A DNA stretch of 64,000 nucleotides from Bryobacterales bacterium (GTDB taxonomy: Bacteria; Acidobacteriota; Terriglobia; Bryobacterales; Bryobacteraceae). Positions 9,446-18,757 of the stretch are shown piece by piece. The notes beneath the pieces are model-generated. The model was not told where the DNA came from and searched no databases. It saw only the letters and a list, made by a program, of their open reading frames with translations. Both the position numbers and the translations under genes were made by a program. The stretch lies in NCBI GenBank assembly GCA_016713735.1, contig JADJOP010000043.1, positions 124,001-188,000 of the forward strand, given 5' to 3'. The stretch's first letter is position 1, and each line of letters opens with the position of its first letter.

Positions 9446-10309
9446 TCAGCGGGCGGTGAGCTTGGATAGCCACTGCCGCACGGCGCGGCGCTCCGGAATG
9501 TCGCGCAGCGCCCAGGCGTCGTTATGGTTGCGGAAGGCCAGTGTGCGGAACGTGAAGTCGCCCTTCACGCCGGTGTTCTCCAGGTAGTGGCGCGTTTCCT
9601 CGACGGAATTCTCGTGCAGGATGAACTGCGGCCTCCCGCGCAGGCGTTGCAGGCGGCGGAGGGCGGAAGCGCGGTCGCAGTCTGAATAAGGCCAGGTTTC
9701 GCGAACGCCGTCGTAGTGGCTGTAGGGAATGAAGCCGGCCCAGAGCGCGGCGATGGCGTCCGTGCGAAGCCCGATGTAGTTGCAGGCAATGGCGCCGCGC
9801 GAGAAGCCGGCCAGAATCACGCGGCGCGGGTCGCCACCGAAACGGGAACAGACTTCGCTCACGGCCAGTTGCGCATACTCCACCGTGGCGTCCGCATCGC
9901 CCCACCACAACTCCTGGTTGCGCTGTGCGCGCGTATTCACGTAGGGCAGGCACAGCCACAGGAAGCCTGCGCCGCCGGAAAGGCCGTAACCGAGATTGGA
10001 GCCCTCGACTGTCCCTTCGGACACGTCGCCGAAACGGTTGCGGTAGTTGCCATTGCCCGCGTATTCCACGATCACCGGATAGCGCCCGCCGGGCTTCCAG
10101 TCGTGTGGCAGGTAGAGAGCGTGGTGCACCTCCGTGTCTTGCCAGCGGGCGATGGTCTGCCTGACGCGCCGGCCGGCCGCCGCCTCACCGGGCACGACGG
10201 GGGGTGTCTGCAAATCAGGCGGAACGGTCCGAATATCGGGATACTCCGATTGCGCCGGGGCGGCGCTTCCGGCCAGCAACGCCAGCGCTGATCTTCGCGA
10301 ACAGAACAC
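9446..10309 (-). CDS. secreted alpha/beta hydrolase (esterase)
   Basis: 287-residue alpha/beta hydrolase, probably an esterase acting on carbohydrate esters. The start appears to be GTG at 10309, giving a Tat-like leader (CSRRSALALLAG). The nucleophile elbow is GFSRG in VILAGFSRGAIACN (about residue 171), and a late histidine in FRNHNDAW could complete the triad. The N-terminal half, with YLPHDWKPGGRYPVIVEYAGNG, resembles feruloyl or polyhydroxybutyrate-type esterase families. It is 35 bases upstream of the sulfatase start on the same strand, so the two are plausibly one transcript. Precise substrate unknown. Confidence 0.78.
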   Translation of the reverse strand: MFCSRRSALALLAGSAAPAQSEYPDIRTVPPDLQTPPVVPGEAAAGRRVRQTIARWQDTEVHHALYLPHDWKPGGRYPVIVEYAGNGNYRNRFGDVSEGTVEGSNLGYGLSGGAGFLWLCLPYVNTRAQRNQELWWGDADATVEYAQLAVSEVCSRFGGDPRRVILAGFSRGAIACNYIGLRTDAIAALWAGFIPYSHYDGVRETWPYSDCDRASALRRLQRLRGRPQFILHENSVEETRHYLENTGVKGDFTFRTLAFRNHNDAWALRDIPERRAVRQWLSKLTAR

Positions 10310-10379
10310 CGCACCAGGGTATCGGAAGCCGGCGCCTCGCGCCTGTGCCGCGCTGCTGTACTATCGACGAGTGATTTCC

Positions 10380-12317
10380 ATGCGCGTTGCCACCCTGACT
10401 CTCCTTGCCGCCTGCGTGTTGCAGGCACAGAATGCCGCCCGTCCCGGCCGCTTCCACGTGGAGCATCCCACGCTGCTCAATCTCGGTTTCGAATGGGCCA
10501 TTGAGGGTGATGCCAACCGCAATGCCACCGTGGAGGTGCGCTTCCGCAAGGCCGGCACGGCGGAATGGCGGCCGGCGCTGCCGCTGCTGCGGATCGGCGG
10601 CGAGCGCGTCTACCGGGAACGCGAGAGCATGACCTACACCGTGCCGCATGGTTTCGCCGGCAGCATCCTCAACCTGGAGCCCGCCACACGCTATGAGTGC
10701 GAATTCACGATGCGCGACCCGGATGGCATCACGGGGCAGGCGCAGCAGCGCGTCACCGTGGCCACGCGCGGCGAGCCGAAGCCGTATGCCGGTGGCCGCG
10801 TGCTGCACGTCTATCCAGCCGATCATGTTGGACCGCGCCAGGAGCCGAGCTTCATCGGCCTGAAGGCCGCCTATTACGGCGAAGGGCGCGGCGATTGGAC
10901 GGCGGTTCGCATGACGAAGGCGCAGCCTGGGGACACCATCCTCATCCACGCCGGTCTGTATCGCCCCGAGCGCTATAACTACGTCGACCCGTTGAGCGCG
11001 CCCTTCACCGGTTCCTGGTCACTCTCGCTGAAGGGCACGGCCGAGAAGCCGATCACGATCAAAGGTGCGGGCGACGGCGAAGCGATCTTTGATGGCGGCG
11101 GCAACGGCAAGCTGTTCGATGTGATGGCATCAGCCCACCACATCTTGGAAGGGCTGACCTTCCGCAATACGGAGATCGCCATCTTCGCCGGCGAGAAGGA
11201 CGTGCTGGGCGCTGTGGGACTCACCGTCCGCAACTGCCGGTTCGAGGATATCGGCGTGGGCGTGTGGACGGAGAACGCCGGTTCGAGTGACTTCTACATT
11301 GCCGACAACCTGTTTCTTGGCCGTGAGGATCAAATGCGCCTCATCGGCTGGAATCAGGCCGGCAGCCGCGCCGCGGGCATCTATCCCTCGCACCAGTTGC
11401 GCAGCTTTTTCGCCGTGAAGGTGTATGGGCCGGGCCATGTGATTGCGCACAACGCGGTGGCCTATTTCCACGACGGCATCTGCATCTCCACCTACGGCCC
11501 GCCCGAGGATGATCCCGACCGCCGCGCGTCGTCCATCGACATCTACAACAACGACATCCACCTTTCCAACGACGACTTCATCGAATCCGACGGCGGCTCG
11601 CACAACATCCGCATCATCGGGAACCGCGGTGTCAATGCCGCCCACAATGGCTACAGCGCGCAGCCGATGTTTGGCGGCCCGGTCTACTTCATCCGCAACA
11701 TCGCTTACCACGTTCCCGCTGGCGGCCCGTTCAAGCTGAGCGCCGTGCCGGCCGGGTTGATCGCCTATCACAACACGCTCATCGGCGAGCAGAACGCCCG
11801 CGGGCCCTACTCAAACGCCCACTTCCGCAACAATCTCTTCCTGAGCCGGGGCGCACCGAAGCAAGGTGTCATGACCTGGGGCAATGCCACGGAGAACTAC
11901 AGCAGCGACTACAACGGCTTCCGCCCCAACCCTGGCGTGCAGGCCCAATACAACTGGCTGGCGCCCGCCGCCGGGAAGACCGCATACGATGCCAAGGCCT
12001 CGGACTGGCGCAGTTTCTCGACGCTGGCCGAGTTGCGCAGCGCCACCGGGCAGGAGGCCCATGGCGTGGAAGTAGATTTCGATATCTTTGAAAGTCTCGC
12101 GCCGCCCGATGTTGCCCGGCGTCATCACGTCTACCACTCGATGGACCTGAACTTCCGGCTCAAGGCGGGCTCACGGGCGATTGACGCGGGCGCTCCCCTT
12201 CCCACGGTCAATGACGGCTTCAACGGCAAAGCGCCCGATCTCGGCGCGCTGGAGCAGGGCCAACCGGAGCCCCACTACGGCCCGCGCTGGCTCAACTGGA
12301 AGCCGTTCTATCGCTGA
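10380..12317 (+). CDS. secreted right-handed parallel beta-helix protein
   Basis: 645-residue predicted polysaccharide lyase- or pectinase-like protein. The ATG at 10380 gives the signal peptide MRVATLTLLAACVLQAQ. Residues about 20-130 look like a fibronectin/purple-phosphatase-like beta domain (NLGFEWAIEGDANRNATVEV). This is followed by the beta-helix with rungs such as HHILEGLTFRNTEIAIF, LTVRNCRFEDIG and IDIYNNDIHLSNDDFIESDG. The latter DD/DG-containing rungs are typical of metal or substrate sites in these enzymes. Catalytic class cannot be assigned from sequence alone. Its TGA stop abuts the stop of the next, convergent gene. Confidence 0.78.
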   Translation: MRVATLTLLAACVLQAQNAARPGRFHVEHPTLLNLGFEWAIEGDANRNATVEVRFRKAGTAEWRPALPLLRIGGERVYRERESMTYTVPHGFAGSILNLEPATRYECEFTMRDPDGITGQAQQRVTVATRGEPKPYAGGRVLHVYPADHVGPRQEPSFIGLKAAYYGEGRGDWTAVRMTKAQPGDTILIHAGLYRPERYNYVDPLSAPFTGSWSLSLKGTAEKPITIKGAGDGEAIFDGGGNGKLFDVMASAHHILEGLTFRNTEIAIFAGEKDVLGAVGLTVRNCRFEDIGVGVWTENAGSSDFYIADNLFLGREDQMRLIGWNQAGSRAAGIYPSHQLRSFFAVKVYGPGHVIAHNAVAYFHDGICISTYGPPEDDPDRRASSIDIYNNDIHLSNDDFIESDGGSHNIRIIGNRGVNAAHNGYSAQPMFGGPVYFIRNIAYHVPAGGPFKLSAVPAGLIAYHNTLIGEQNARGPYSNAHFRNNLFLSRGAPKQGVMTWGNATENYSSDYNGFRPNPGVQAQYNWLAPAAGKTAYDAKASDWRSFSTLAELRSATGQEAHGVEVDFDIFESLAPPDVARRHHVYHSMDLNFRLKAGSRAIDAGAPLPTVNDGFNGKAPDLGALEQGQPEPHYGPRWLNWKPFYR

Positions 12318-13931
12318 TCAACGCCCGTGGCGCAGCACGCGGCCGGCGGCGGACGCTGTGGGCTGACCGTTCTCCACGGCCAGTTGTCCATTCACGAGCA
12401 CGTGCGCAATGCCATCCGGGAAGGCCAGCGGTTGCGTGAAGCTGGCTTTGTCGACGATGCGCGCGGGGTCGAAGACGACCAGGTCGGCCGCCATGCCGGG
12501 CGCGATCCGGCCGCGGTCAAACAGGCTGAGCCGGTTGGCCGGCAGCGAGGTCATTTTGCGAATTGCCTCCTCCATGCTGATCACCTTCCCGTCGCGCACG
12601 TAGTGCGCCAGCACGCGCGGAAATGAGCCGAACGCGCGAGGATGCGCGCCCGTGGCGGTGGCGATGTCGGTTGGCGATGCATCGGTGCAAAAGCTCACGA
12701 AGGGAGTGCGCAGCGCGAGGTGCTTTTGCGCTTCGTCCATGCTCTTGGGGTTGACGCTGACGCCGCCCTGTTGCACGAGCTCAAAGAACAGATCCCAGGC
12801 GTCCTTGCCTTTCAGCTTGGCGGCTTCGGCGAGCGACTTGCCCTCCATCGACTTGTCGGAAGCCTGCGCAATCAGGATGTTGCTCCAATCGCTGCCCACG
12901 TGGCGATACCAGTTTTCCCAATTCGACGTTGCCTCGATTTCGCGGCGCAACTCGCGGCGCAGCGCGGCATCGCCCAGCTTGGGTAGAAAGGCGCGCGCGC
13001 CGGCGGCGAAGTGGCGCGGATGCACGAGGGCGCTGAGTCCGAGGCCGTTGCGGATGTAGGGATAGATGTCGGCGGTCACGTCCTGCCCGTTGTCGCGGGC
13101 GCGTTGGATGGCCTCGACGGCCTTGGCCATCAGGGGCCAGTTCTCCTGGCCGGCGGCCTTGAGGTGATAGATGTGCACAGGGATGGCCGCCTTCGTGCCG
13201 ATCTCCATCGATTCGGCGATGGCCTCAAGCAACTTGCCGCTCTCGTTGCGCATGTGGGTGGAGTAGATGCCTCCGTGGCGGCCCGCGACTTCGGCCATGG
13301 CCACCAGCTCGGCCGTTCGCGCATAGGTGCCGGGGGGATAGATGAGCGCCGTGGACAATCCGGCGGCGCCGTCGCGCATGGCCTGCTCGACATGCTGCCG
13401 CATCCGGTTCAGTTCGGCGGGCGTGGGGGCGCGGTCTTCGTCGCCGATGACCAGTCTTCTCACCTGCGCGGCGCCGACGTTGTGCAGGACATTCAGCCCG
13501 ATGCCCTTCTTTTCGAGCAAGGCGAAATACTCGCCGAAGGTGCGCCAGCGGTAGCCTTCGATGGCCGGCTCATCACCGCGCGGCGCTTCGGAGCTGCCCT
13601 CGCCGGCGAACATCGTCGTGATGCCCTGGCGGAGCTTGCTCTGCGCGCTGGCGGGATGGAGCAGCAGGGGCAGGCTCGATCCGCCCATCATGTCGACGAA
13701 GCCGGGCGCGACAACCTGGCCGCGCAGATCGATCGTGCGCGTGGCCTGCCTGCCCTCCAGCCGGCCCACGGCGGCGATGCGGCCGCCACGAATGCCTACG
13801 TCCGCCCGATACCACGGGTTGCCCATGCCGTCGACCACCTTGCCGTTGGTGAGCAGCAGGTCAAACGGTTGAGCGGCCAGCGAGGCGGCCATCACGAGCC
13901 CGAGGAAGAGGAGTGTCGATGCACGGCGCAT
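12318..13931 (-). CDS. N-acyl-D-amino-acid deacylase homologue lacking the HxH motif
   Basis: 537-residue secreted amidohydrolase of the D-aminoacylase type (signal peptide MRRASTLLFLGLVMAASLAAQ). The family scaffold is clear: LLTNGKVVDGMGNPWYRADVGI at the start, STHMRNES and HIYHLKAAG (two histidines), FCTDASPTD (aspartate) and GRIAPGMAADLVVFDP near the end. However, where the family normally has PGFIDxHxH, this protein reads APGFVDMMGGSS, so both metal-binding histidines are absent. The usual metal-bridging cysteine region after GITT reads MFAGEGSSEAP, with no cysteine. It may use a single metal at the remaining site, or have lost or changed activity. Stops of this gene and the beta-helix gene lie back to back within the palindrome TGATCA. 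Confidence 0.8.
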   Translation of the reverse strand: MRRASTLLFLGLVMAASLAAQPFDLLLTNGKVVDGMGNPWYRADVGIRGGRIAAVGRLEGRQATRTIDLRGQVVAPGFVDMMGGSSLPLLLHPASAQSKLRQGITTMFAGEGSSEAPRGDEPAIEGYRWRTFGEYFALLEKKGIGLNVLHNVGAAQVRRLVIGDEDRAPTPAELNRMRQHVEQAMRDGAAGLSTALIYPPGTYARTAELVAMAEVAGRHGGIYSTHMRNESGKLLEAIAESMEIGTKAAIPVHIYHLKAAGQENWPLMAKAVEAIQRARDNGQDVTADIYPYIRNGLGLSALVHPRHFAAGARAFLPKLGDAALRRELRREIEATSNWENWYRHVGSDWSNILIAQASDKSMEGKSLAEAAKLKGKDAWDLFFELVQQGGVSVNPKSMDEAQKHLALRTPFVSFCTDASPTDIATATGAHPRAFGSFPRVLAHYVRDGKVISMEEAIRKMTSLPANRLSLFDRGRIAPGMAADLVVFDPARIVDKASFTQPLAFPDGIAHVLVNGQLAVENGQPTASAAGRVLRHGR

Positions 13932-13990
13932 TCCAGGCAGTATATCGGGAAGCGGCGCCGCGACCCAGGACAGGCGAGGGAAGAAGGAAG

Positions 13991-14067
13991 TGGTAGGCGC
14001 GACAGGACTCGAACCTGTAACCCTCAGCTTCGAAGGCTGATGCTCTATCCAATTGCGCTACGCGCCC
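13991..14067 (-). tRNA. tRNA-Arg (anticodon TCG)
   Basis: 77-nt cloverleaf on the minus strand. The acceptor stem is GGGCGCG paired with CGCGCCT (first pair G-U), followed by discriminator A and an encoded CCA end (13991-13993). The anticodon stem TCAGC/GCTGA encloses the loop CTTCGAA, giving anticodon TCG, which reads CGA arginine codons. The T arm has the standard GGTTCGAGTCC sequence. The encoded CCA means no post-transcriptional addition is needed. Confidence 0.95.
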
Positions 14068-14080
14068 ACGGAACCATCTC

Positions 14081-14089
14081 AGGATAGCA
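14081..14089 (-). promoter_or_regulatory. extended -10 promoter candidate for tRNA-Arg
   Basis: On the minus strand the sequence TGCTATCCT (TGn followed by a TATCCT hexamer) lies 14 bases before the mature 5' end of the tRNA. This placement fits a sigma-70 extended -10 element with a short trimmed leader. No good -35 hexamer is seen at the expected distance. Confidence 0.4.
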
Positions 14090-14130
14090 GCGGGGAAGGG
14101 AGCCTATGGATTCGTAAGGCCCGTCGTTGC

Positions 14131-15369
14131 TCACGGCTGGGGTTCCGGCGGTGGCGGCATCGTGGGCGCTCCGCCGCCCGGAGTGGCCAGGGGCGCCACA
14201 GCGCCTGCCGGAGCCGCCTTCTGAATGCTCGCGAAGTCCTTGCCGGCGATGATGTAGTACCAGTCGGCGAATTTAGCGTCGAGCGCTTTCGCCTTTGCCT
14301 CGGTGTCAGGATTGCGGGAGCTGACCGTGACGAAAAGAAACCGGTCGTCTCCGGTTTTGGCGACGGCAGAGGCGGTGGCGGCGCCATCGCCATCGAGGCT
14401 GGAACTGGCAACCTCGCCAAACCGCAGGGTGTAGATGAACCCGTCCTTGGTTTCCACAATCGCCTCTCCGGCATTGGCGAGCAACTGTCCGGTGGGAAGC
14501 ACAAAGAAACCACGCGCGCGCAGGCTCATCACGGTCTCCAGTGAGAGCGTGAGCTGGCGTGTGCGGAGCTGGTCAGCGAGCATTTTCGGCTTGGCGCGAG
14601 CGCCGGTGACGCGCAGCCCGGCCAGTGTCTGTGAGGCTGCGCGCGCGGCGGCATCCCAGTTCTCGCCATTGGGGACCATCACGCGCCGCCGCAGGTTCGC
14701 CAGCGTTCCACTGAGTTCGTCAATGACGTAGCTGTTCACCGTCAGCTTCGTGATGCCGCTCACATCGACCTTGAGCAGATCTGCCTCGACCCAGTCCTCG
14801 AAGCGTGCCGATGGATCGGCATCGGTCTTGACCAGATAGATCCGCTTCTGCCCGGGCAAGCGCGCGTAGCGGAAATCGGGCTTTCCCGCGGCGGCATTGC
14901 CAAGAATCACTTCGGCGAGCTTGGCGCCGCGCGCGTCCAGAAGCGTGACGCGCTTTCCTCTTCCGGTGAGGCTGGCGTTCTTCTGGTCGAGCGGATCGAT
15001 GACGCCGTATTGCGCCTGGTCGTCCCAGCGGTCGCTGGCAACGGCGTCCTTGTTGAGTCCCACCAATGCGCCGGCTGTCTGCGCCAGGCGATCGCGCGCC
15101 TCGGCCGGATAGTCGCCGTGCGAGGAAAGCAGCCAGCGGCCCTTGCGCAGTTCGACCTTGAGCGGCCGGGCGACCGCCTGGTCGGCGTTGTAATCCACCA
15201 CCTCGATCGCCTGCACCGCAGCCACATCCGTGAGCAAGGGAAAAAGGCCTTCGCCCTGATCGCTGAAGATGGATGCCTGATAACCCTCGGGTTGGACTCG
15301 CGCAGCCACCAGCGCCGTGAGGGCCGCGCCCACGACGAAGGCGAAGGTGATGAGCCACTGGTTCCTCAT
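14131..15369 (-). CDS. DUF4340 domain protein of Gld-type ABC operon
   Basis: 412-residue envelope protein with one N-terminal membrane segment (WLITFAFVVGAALTALVAARV) and a periplasmic body of the DUF4340 type, including the repeats GRWLLSSHGDYPAEARDRL and RVTLLDARGAKLAEVILGNAA. It ends in a proline/glycine-rich tail (PGGGAPTMPPPPEPQP). It overlaps the upstream permease/GldG gene by 4 bases (ATGA), so translation is coupled. DUF4340 proteins regularly accompany GldG/ABC-2 permease systems as the third component; their substrate is unknown. Last gene of the operon running from 18676. Confidence 0.85.
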   Translation of the reverse strand: MRNQWLITFAFVVGAALTALVAARVQPEGYQASIFSDQGEGLFPLLTDVAAVQAIEVVDYNADQAVARPLKVELRKGRWLLSSHGDYPAEARDRLAQTAGALVGLNKDAVASDRWDDQAQYGVIDPLDQKNASLTGRGKRVTLLDARGAKLAEVILGNAAAGKPDFRYARLPGQKRIYLVKTDADPSARFEDWVEADLLKVDVSGITKLTVNSYVIDELSGTLANLRRRVMVPNGENWDAAARAASQTLAGLRVTGARAKPKMLADQLRTRQLTLSLETVMSLRARGFFVLPTGQLLANAGEAIVETKDGFIYTLRFGEVASSSLDGDGAATASAVAKTGDDRFLFVTVSSRNPDTEAKAKALDAKFADWYYIIAGKDFASIQKAAPAGAVAPLATPGGGAPTMPPPPEPQP

Positions 15370-17954
15370 GCCGGGCCTCCTGGCGGCTCGGAGCTTGTGG
15401 AGCGCGTCAGCAGACGCTCCGGAGCGATGCGCATGCGCTCGCGCCGCAGCTTGCGGAGGCTGATGAAGAGGAACAGCATGAAAGCGGGAATGGGAGGCAG
15501 CCCGACGGCGAGCAGCTTGATGGTGTTCTGAATCTGGCGGACGCTCGACTCCATGCCCGCACGGGCGTCTTCCACCTGGCGCTCGCGCTCGTCCTGAATG
15601 TTCTGGCGGGCCACCTGCAGGCGGCGGTTCTCGGCGGTTTGCAGGTTGGAGATCATGATCTGCTTAGCCTGGTCGTCGAGGTCCTCGCGGGCGCGCACGG
15701 CGCCCACGGCGGCATCCAGGCGCGCCTGGGCTTCCTGCAGGCGGCGCTCGGCGAGCGCGGCGGCGTTGCGCGAATCCTCGGCGCGCTTTTCCTCATAGAC
15801 GCGTGTGCGCGCTTCCACCATCTCCAGCGTGCGGTGTTTCGGGCGGCGCTTGCGGAGCGCAATGAAGCTGCGGTCGCCGGCCAGTTCATCGGTCGCATTC
15901 AGCACGAAGGTGACGTTGTCGAGATTCAGCGCCTCCACGCCGCGGCGGCGCAGTTCGAAAAACTCCTCGCCCAGTACATCCACGTCGGCGATGACGATGG
16001 CGTTGGCGCCGTTCGACTTCACGCGATAGGCCAGCACGTGTTCCCCTTTGTCCGGTGTGTGCGGCAGGCCGCGCACGATGGAGCGGCCGAGCATGGTGGT
16101 CTCGACGATCTGATCAAAGCGGACCACGCCGGAAGCGGTTCCCGTGGTGAGCAGCGGCGTCGCCGACTGGTCGCGCGCCTTCAGCTCACCGGGATACAGC
16201 AGCACCACCTCCTGCAGTCCATCCGTGACGGCGGCGCTGCGTTGAAAGGGCATGGCGGCTCCGCTGCCCGCGCCTACAAAGACAACTTCCGGCGGCAGCG
16301 CCCCCATCTGCGGATGAGGATTGTACTTGTCCCAGGCAATGCGGTCCTGCGCCCATTCGACCCCCAGCGCCGTCATGAGCGCGCGCACGTCCCAGCCGGT
16401 TTCGGAGGCCGCGGGAGAGAGGTTGATGTTGAAGGCGGGCAGCGGATCGACGAGTACAAACACGGGCTTGCCCGTCTTCACGTAAGCGGTGAGGCGGGTC
16501 AGTTGTTCCGCGGTGAGCGTGGTGGGATGCGCTGCGATGAGGACGTCGAGCCCGGCGGGATAGTCAGCCTCCGGCGGTACCTGCACCACCTCATATTGCT
16601 TGCGCAGCTCCTGCACGATGGACCAATCCTGCGTGTTCTGGCGCGTCTGGAAATCGAAGCCGCCGAAGAGCCGGGCGCCGGTTTGCAGAACGCCGATGCG
16701 CTTACGCGCGGCGCGCGACACGACGCGCACGCTGCGCATCAACTCATACTCGACGGGCAGGCCGCGATCGAAGAAGGGGATCACAAACTCCTCGCTGCCG
16801 CAGGTGAAGACAAGGCCGAGGAAGATTTCGTTGATGCTGGAGGCGCTCTCCTCACCGGCAGGCACGCGGAAGGGCTGGATGCCGTAGCGCTCGCGCGCCT
16901 CGCGCGCTTCCGGCGAGTACTTGACGGTTTCGACGACGCGCGGCTGGATGCGGTCGCGTCCCACGGCGGCGAACTCGCGCAGGTAATTGATCACGTTGGC
17001 GCGAGCGCCGACATAGTTGCGCGGCACTTCGGGGCTGAGATAGGCCTGGATGAGCACGGGCCGCTTGGGGTCGAGGCCCTGCAGCAGCTTGACGGTATCG
17101 GGGGCCAGTGAGTGGAGCTGTTCGCTGGTCACATCGAGCCGCGAGCCCAGCCGGGAGGCAATGAGGGTGGCCGAGGCGGCGGCGATGAGCAGCGCGAGGG
17201 TGCGGATGGCAAAGTGCCGGCCGAGCGCGGGCGTTCGCCAGCGGCGCCGCTCGGTGAGACGAATGCAGAGGTAGAGCGCCGCCGCCGTGAGCGCCGTGAA
17301 ATAGACCAGCGGGCCCGTGGAAACGATGCCCAGGGCGAGATCGCGAAACTGCTCGGCGAGGGAGAGCTGTTCAAGAAGGCGCTGCAGGCCGCCCTGCGTC
17401 GCCGCGCCCGCGTGGCGGAACAGGACTGGGGATGCGCACAGCGCCGCGCCTCCGATAAAGGCCACGGTCAGGTTTTCGGTAAGCTGCGACGCCAGCAGCC
17501 CGAGCGGGATCAGCGCGGCGCCCATGAGCCAGTAGCCGAGATAGGTGGAGGCGATGAGTCCCGGATCAGGCGACCCCAGCCACATCAGGACGACCACATG
17601 GCTGAGGGAAAAGGCGAGCGCCACGGTGTAGATGGCCAATCCGGCGGCGTACTTGCCGAGGATGATCTCCGCGCCGCGTGCGGGCAGGGTGAGAATCAGT
17701 TCCTCGGTGCCCTGCTTGCGTTCTTCGGCCCACAGCCCCATGGTGATGGCGGGAATCAGGAAGATGAGCAGATAGGGGAACCAGGCGTTCAGCGGATCGA
17801 GGTTGGCAAGGTTGCTTTGGAAGAAGCGCTCCTGCCAGAAGGCGGCTACGGCGCTGACAAAGACGAACAGCGTGATGAACACATAGCCGGCCGGCGAACC
17901 GAAGTAGCTGTGGAATTCGCGCGACGCCACCGCGCGCACGACGTGGAGGCGCAT
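15366..17954 (-). CDS. fused ABC-2 permease (GldF-like) and GldG-like protein
   Basis: 862-residue fusion. Residues about 1-240 are an ABC-2 type permease with six predicted membrane helices (for example YVFITLFVFVSAVAAFW, LLIFLIPAITMGLWAEERKQG). Residues about 250-800 match the GldG/IftA-like periplasmic domain (VTSEQLHSLAPDTVKLL; PVFVLVDPLPAFNIN). A membrane helix near the C terminus (IKLLAVGLPPIPAFMLFLF) follows a coiled-coil-like stretch rich in E, R and Q. In Bacteroidetes GldF and GldG are separate proteins; here they are one polypeptide. It partners with the ATPase encoded immediately upstream (1-base overlap) and the DUF4340 protein downstream. The transported substrate is unknown; gliding is not implied. 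Confidence 0.85.
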   Translation of the reverse strand: MRLHVVRAVASREFHSYFGSPAGYVFITLFVFVSAVAAFWQERFFQSNLANLDPLNAWFPYLLIFLIPAITMGLWAEERKQGTEELILTLPARGAEIILGKYAAGLAIYTVALAFSLSHVVVLMWLGSPDPGLIASTYLGYWLMGAALIPLGLLASQLTENLTVAFIGGAALCASPVLFRHAGAATQGGLQRLLEQLSLAEQFRDLALGIVSTGPLVYFTALTAAALYLCIRLTERRRWRTPALGRHFAIRTLALLIAAASATLIASRLGSRLDVTSEQLHSLAPDTVKLLQGLDPKRPVLIQAYLSPEVPRNYVGARANVINYLREFAAVGRDRIQPRVVETVKYSPEAREARERYGIQPFRVPAGEESASSINEIFLGLVFTCGSEEFVIPFFDRGLPVEYELMRSVRVVSRAARKRIGVLQTGARLFGGFDFQTRQNTQDWSIVQELRKQYEVVQVPPEADYPAGLDVLIAAHPTTLTAEQLTRLTAYVKTGKPVFVLVDPLPAFNINLSPAASETGWDVRALMTALGVEWAQDRIAWDKYNPHPQMGALPPEVVFVGAGSGAAMPFQRSAAVTDGLQEVVLLYPGELKARDQSATPLLTTGTASGVVRFDQIVETTMLGRSIVRGLPHTPDKGEHVLAYRVKSNGANAIVIADVDVLGEEFFELRRRGVEALNLDNVTFVLNATDELAGDRSFIALRKRRPKHRTLEMVEARTRVYEEKRAEDSRNAAALAERRLQEAQARLDAAVGAVRAREDLDDQAKQIMISNLQTAENRRLQVARQNIQDERERQVEDARAGMESSVRQIQNTIKLLAVGLPPIPAFMLFLFISLRKLRRERMRIAPERLLTRSTSSEPPGGPA

Positions 17955-18676
17955 CAGGCGACGGCCCCCGTGAGGCGGTAGAAGGCTTCGTCCATCCCGC
18001 CGCCCCGCGACAGTTCCTCCGGGGAGCCATCGAAGACGACGCGGCCGGCGTTGATCAGGATGACGCGGCCGGCAACGGCCTCCACCTCCTGCAGGATGTG
18101 CGTGGAGAGCAGGATCGTCTTGGTCATGCCCAGTTCGCGAATGAGCGCCCGGACGTCGCGGATCTGGTTCGGATCAAGCCCCGTCGTGGGCTCGTCCATG
18201 ATCAGCACGTCGGGCTCGTGCAACAGCACCTGCGCCATGCCCACCCGCTGCCGGTAGCCTTTCGACAGTTTGCTGATCGGCTTCTCCAGCACCTCGCCCA
18301 GTGCGCACTGCGCCGTGACGGCCTCAATGCGCTCACGCAGCCGCTGTGCGGACATACCGCGCGCCCGGCCAAAAAAGCGCAGCAGCCCGAGCGGGGTCAT
18401 CTCGGCGTAGAGCGGCCCATTCTCCGGCAGATAGCCGAGCCGCGCCATGGCCTGCTCGCGTTCGGTGAACACGTCGAAGCCTGCGATGCGGGCCGTGCCT
18501 TCGCTCGGCGCAAGGTAGCCGGTGAGCATCTTCATCGTGGTCGATTTCCCGGCGCCGTTCGGGCCGAGAAAGGCCACCACCTCACCCCGCGGCACAGAGA
18601 AGCTGACGTCGCGCGTGGCGGCAAAATCGGCGTAATACTTGCTGAGGCCCATGGCCTCAATCATTGCTTCGCTCAT
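17954..18676 (-). CDS. ABC transporter ATP-binding protein (GldA-like)
   Basis: ATPase of about 240 residues with Walker A GPNGAGKSTTMK, an ABC signature LSKGYRQRVGMAQ, Walker B VLIMDEPTTGLDP and an H-loop STHILQEVEA. The start is taken at the ATG at 18676 (MSEAMIEAMGLSKYY); an upstream in-frame ATG at 18709 adds eleven residues without family similarity. It is the first gene of a three-gene operon with the fused permease and the DUF4340 protein, the stop and next start sharing one base. It resembles the NosF/GldA/NatA subgroup of ATPases that energise ABC-2 permeases. Confidence 0.93.
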   Translation of the reverse strand: MSEAMIEAMGLSKYYADFAATRDVSFSVPRGEVVAFLGPNGAGKSTTMKMLTGYLAPSEGTARIAGFDVFTEREQAMARLGYLPENGPLYAEMTPLGLLRFFGRARGMSAQRLRERIEAVTAQCALGEVLEKPISKLSKGYRQRVGMAQVLLHEPDVLIMDEPTTGLDPNQIRDVRALIRELGMTKTILLSTHILQEVEAVAGRVILINAGRVVFDGSPEELSRGGGMDEAFYRLTGAVA

Positions 18677-18757
18677 GGTTTCGACATGCCGGGCAAGGCG
18701 CGTCCCCAACGCGGGCGCGGCACACCTTAGATTATATCGAGGGTGCCGGCGGCGGGA

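Noticed and set aside
13980..14070. Considered as an integration site like ssrA
   Set aside because: No duplicated tRNA end was found on either side and the neighbours look ordinary.
15639..17111. Plus-strand open frame of 490 codons
   Set aside because: Antisense to the permease/GldG gene, which has full domain support; the plus-strand product is low-complexity with no motif.
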